Shown piece by piece: positions 5,823-7,276 of a DNA stretch of 7,276 bases; position 1 is the stretch's first letter; every line of letters starts with the position of its first letter. Made by a program: the position numbers and the translations under genes. Under the pieces are notes generated by a model that was given only the letters and a program-made list of their open reading frames with translations, searched no databases and was not told the origin of the DNA. Origin of the DNA: Lentisphaeria bacterium (GTDB taxonomy: Bacteria; Verrucomicrobiota; Lentisphaeria; Oligosphaerales; Lenti-02). The stretch covers positions 1 to 7,276 of the forward strand of contig JAGLDW010001180.1 of the NCBI GenBank assembly GCA_023145395.1, written 5' to 3'.

Positions 5823-6611
5823 ATGTCGAGAAGACAGGAACAGGCAGCGATTCGGGCCAACGGCCGACTGCAAGGCGAGTATTTCCGAGTTGATTTCGAC
5901 GCGCCTGGCATTGTGCCGCATGTGCGTCCCGGGCAGTTCGTGCACCTGCAGCTCCCCGCGTTCGAGCACCGCGTGCTGAGACGGCCGTTCAGCATCTTCG
6001 ATGTGGACCTTGCCACGGGGCGACTCAGCGTGGTCTACAAGGTGGTGGGCGAGGGAACGCAGCGTCTTTCCAGTCTCGACGCTGGGGTTTGTGTGGATCT
6101 GATGGGGCCTCTGGGCAACGGCTACTCCGATGCGCCGTCCGGCAACCGTCCCGTGCTGGTCGCAGGGGGATACGGGTGCGCGGCCACCTACCTGTTCGCC
6201 AAACGCTCGCCTGTGCCGTGCACGGTGCTGATCGGTGGGCGCACGGAGGGGGATGTTCTGTTGACGGACGCCTACGAGGCACTGGGTTGCGATGTCCGCG
6301 TATCCACGGATGACGGCAGCTTGGGGCACAAGGGCCTAGTCACCGAACTGCTTGAAGCCGTGTTGGTGGAGGAGAGCAACTCGACAGTCGTCGCCTGCGG
6401 CCCGAACCCCATGCTCCGAGCAGTCGGCATGGTGTGCGAAACACACGGGATCGACGCGCAGTTGAGCTTGGACCATGTGATGTGCTGCGGGGTCGGCGCC
6501 TGCTTCGCCTGCGTGGTCAAGATCAAGACCGACAACGAAGACGGCTGGGAATACATCCGCACCTGCAAGGACGGCCCCGTTTTCCGCGCCTCCCAGGTGA
6601 ACTGGGATTGA
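5823..6611 (+). CDS. pyrK: Dihydroorotate dehydrogenase B, electron transfer subunit PyrK
   Basis: PyrK carries FAD and a [2Fe-2S] cluster and passes electrons from dihydroorotate, oxidised in the PyrD FMN subunit, to NAD+ in pyrimidine synthesis; it is cytoplasmic. The 262-residue length is normal. A ferredoxin-reductase-like fold is seen in order: flavin-binding motif RRPFSI (53-58), GEGTQRLSSL (76-85), VAGGYGCAATYLFAK (113-127, nucleotide-binding glycine loop) and ACGPNPML (191-198). The C-terminal cluster motif has C222, C227, C230 and C248 in DHVMCCGVGACFACVVK and YIRTCKDGPVF, matching the C-x4-C-x2-C...C spacing of known PyrK proteins. An extra C221 sits beside the first ligand. The start is supported by AAAGGA 8 bases upstream. 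No pyrD follows: the next gene is on the opposite strand after 231 bases. A related NADH:acceptor reductase subunit is the main alternative, but the cysteine motif favours PyrK. Confidence 0.92.
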   Translation: MSRRQEQAAIRANGRLQGEYFRVDFDAPGIVPHVRPGQFVHLQLPAFEHRVLRRPFSIFDVDLATGRLSVVYKVVGEGTQRLSSLDAGVCVDLMGPLGNGYSDAPSGNRPVLVAGGYGCAATYLFAKRSPVPCTVLIGGRTEGDVLLTDAYEALGCDVRVSTDDGSLGHKGLVTELLEAVLVEESNSTVVACGPNPMLRAVGMVCETHGIDAQLSLDHVMCCGVGACFACVVKIKTDNEDGWEYIRTCKDGPVFRASQVNWD

Positions 6612-6710
6612 ACCCCACACTGGAAAGACTATAAGGCGGCCTCCGCACGGCGAACCGAAAGGCAAGAAACTCTGGCATTCAACTTACCCGAACGGTAAGC
6701 TCATGAAAGT

Positions 6711-6726
6711 GAGTTCTGGAGTTCTG
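6711..6726 (+). repeat. Tandem GAGTTCTG repeat
   Basis: GAGTTCTG occurs twice in tandem (6711-6718 and 6719-6726). The same 8-mer occurs at 5724-5731 in the spacer before pyrK, and inverted at 6844-6851 at the end of the convergent gene. The 10-mer GAGTTCTGGA is identical at 5724-5733 and 6711-6720. I found no other copy in the window. Confidence 0.7.
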
Positions 6727-6795
6727 ATCTCCTGGCCTGTCTCCGCCTGGGCACCGATACGCTCAGGGCACATTTCATCCCACGGAATCCGTTGC

Positions 6796-6817
6796 GGAAC
6801 CAATCCGGATGAGTTCC
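6796..6817. repeat. 22-base near-perfect palindrome
   Basis: GGAAC at 6796-6800 mirrors GTTCC at 6813-6817, and the centre ATCCGGAT (6803-6810) is a perfect palindrome. Over the 11-base half-sites only two positions mismatch. Such symmetry suits a dimeric DNA-binding protein, but there is no divergent promoter here: both flanking genes point towards it. Confidence 0.45.
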
Positions 6818-6842
6818 TGAACAGGACGAGTGCATAGGGAAC

Positions 6843-7276
6843 TCAGAACTCTTTCTTCTCGTCGGCCTTTACTGGCGTGGCGACGTCGCCAAGACGGAAG
6901 AGCGCCGCGTCGTCCACATGCACTACATCGTCCGCATCGAAACCACGAAGGAAGACCAGAAACAACAGCTTGGCGACCTTCTCCCCCTCCACTTGTTCCG
7001 GGACGTCGAGAACCAAGTGGATCGGCTGCCAAGACCCCTTCACTGCGTTCACTGGCGCACTGGTGGATGCCACGGAAAGCCGTTTCTCATCCGCATTGCG
7101 GAAATCCATGGATATTTCAATCAGGCCCAGGCCCTTGACCTCTTCCGGAACGCGCACCCAGGCAATGGCCGCATAGCGTCCGGGCTTTGCCGAGACAGAC
7201 TGGTGCGGACCACCGCGTTTCACGCCTTTGCAGACGAGGCCGTTCGCGCCGGTACGGGCCGCCGCGCTGGAACGCG
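6843..7276 (-). CDS. C-terminal carbohydrate-binding-like beta domain (5' partial)
   Basis: Read on the minus strand, the frame is open from the right edge to a TGA at 6843-6845, giving about 144 residues of the C-terminal end of a larger protein. A GTG at 7223 is available, but sequence upstream of it (GANGLVCKGVKRGG) continues the domain, so the true start lies outside the window. The pattern resembles a galactose-binding / CBM4_9-type jelly roll: QSVSAKPGRYAAIAWVRVPE, ISMDFRNADEKRLS, GSWQPIHLVLDVPEQ, AKLLFLVFLRG and the closing VHVDDAALFRL, where a V-x-x-DD-x-x-L strand often ends such domains. It finishes in a charged tail (KADEKKEF) with no sorting signal or anchor. By analogy it is the binding module of a secreted glycan-active or surface protein, fitting the other carbohydrate genes nearby. 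The catalytic part, if any, is not visible. Only the domain fold is supported, not a function. Confidence 0.65.
   Translation of the reverse strand, partial: RSSAAARTGANGLVCKGVKRGGPHQSVSAKPGRYAAIAWVRVPEEVKGLGLIEISMDFRNADEKRLSVASTSAPVNAVKGSWQPIHLVLDVPEQVEGEKVAKLLFLVFLRGFDADDVVHVDDAALFRLGDVATPVKADEKKEF

Larger units (their letters stand above)
6612..6842. other. Convergent intergenic region, no convincing gene
   Basis: This 231-base stretch separates pyrK from a convergent gene. It contains a small stem CTTACC-CGAAC-GGTAAG (loop of 5), another GCGG-CCT-CCGC soon after the pyrK stop, GAGTTCTG repeats and a 22-base near-palindrome listed separately. TCATCC (6775-6780) can also pair with GGATGA (6807-6812). 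No hairpin is followed by a clear T-tract in either direction. A 44-codon ORF (6703-6837, starting MKVSSGVLISW) exists but lacks a ribosome binding site and recognisable features, so I do not call it a gene. Confidence 0.6.

Noticed and set aside
4481..6016. 511-codon open frame on the minus strand
   Set aside because: It lies opposite the DUF5703 and pyrK genes, spans their spacer, and its translation is arginine- and histidine-rich with no family motif. It is a by-product of high GC content.
6703..6837. 44-codon ORF in the convergent spacer
   Set aside because: No ribosome binding site, no recognisable motif, and it contains the repeats and the palindrome. It is short enough to occur by chance.
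1..7276. A defence system, prophage, integron, CRISPR array or transposon
   Set aside because: No transposase, integrase, nuclease, toxin-antitoxin pair, regularly spaced repeat or terminal inverted repeat was found on either strand. All sizeable genes are explained as metabolic, RNA-modification or glycan-related.

Overview
The window is GC-rich, densely coding bacterial DNA with no rRNA, tRNA, CRISPR array or recognisable insertion sequence. A glycoside-hydrolase-like protein ending in a LamG domain, a DUF5703 (GH95-like) secreted protein, a carbohydrate-binding-like beta domain and a sugar phosphate isomerase/epimerase suggest a polysaccharide-degrading bacterium. I favour the PVC superphylum (Lentisphaerota, Kiritimatiellota, Verrucomicrobiota or Planctomycetota). 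This is inferred from family content alone, and related glycan-degrading phyla remain possible.

Layout from left to right: (1) bases 3-2399 (+), the 3' part of a large GH71/GH99-like protein with a C-terminal LamG domain, its start lying outside the window; (2) a 172-base spacer; (3) bases 2572-3450 (+), a cytoplasmic TIM-barrel sugar isomerase/epimerase; (4) an intercistronic hairpin; (5) bases 3546-4265 (+), TruC, the tRNA pseudouridine-65 synthase; (6) bases 4262-5713 (+), a secreted DUF5703 protein overlapping truC by 4 bases and apparently lacking its whole central catalytic barrel through an in-frame deletion; (7) a 109-base spacer with a strong hairpin, a candidate promoter and a leader hairpin; (8) bases 5823-6611 (+), PyrK, the electron-transfer subunit of dihydroorotate dehydrogenase, without an adjacent pyrD; (9) a 231-base convergent spacer with short repeats and a near-palindrome; (10) bases 6843-7276 (-), the C-terminal end of a protein with a carbohydrate-binding-like domain, running off the right edge.

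The genes look like a carbohydrate-use neighbourhood (extracellular glycan attack, then intracellular sugar isomerisation) mixed with two housekeeping genes (truC, pyrK). I see no defence system, phage module or new multi-gene machine. The most interesting item is the internally deleted DUF5703 protein. It keeps both ends and the reading frame, but its residues run directly from the motif at the start of the barrel to the motif after it. Secondary points are a GAGTTCTG repeat found only in the spacers on either side of pyrK, and the hairpins around the pyrK start and upstream of truC.
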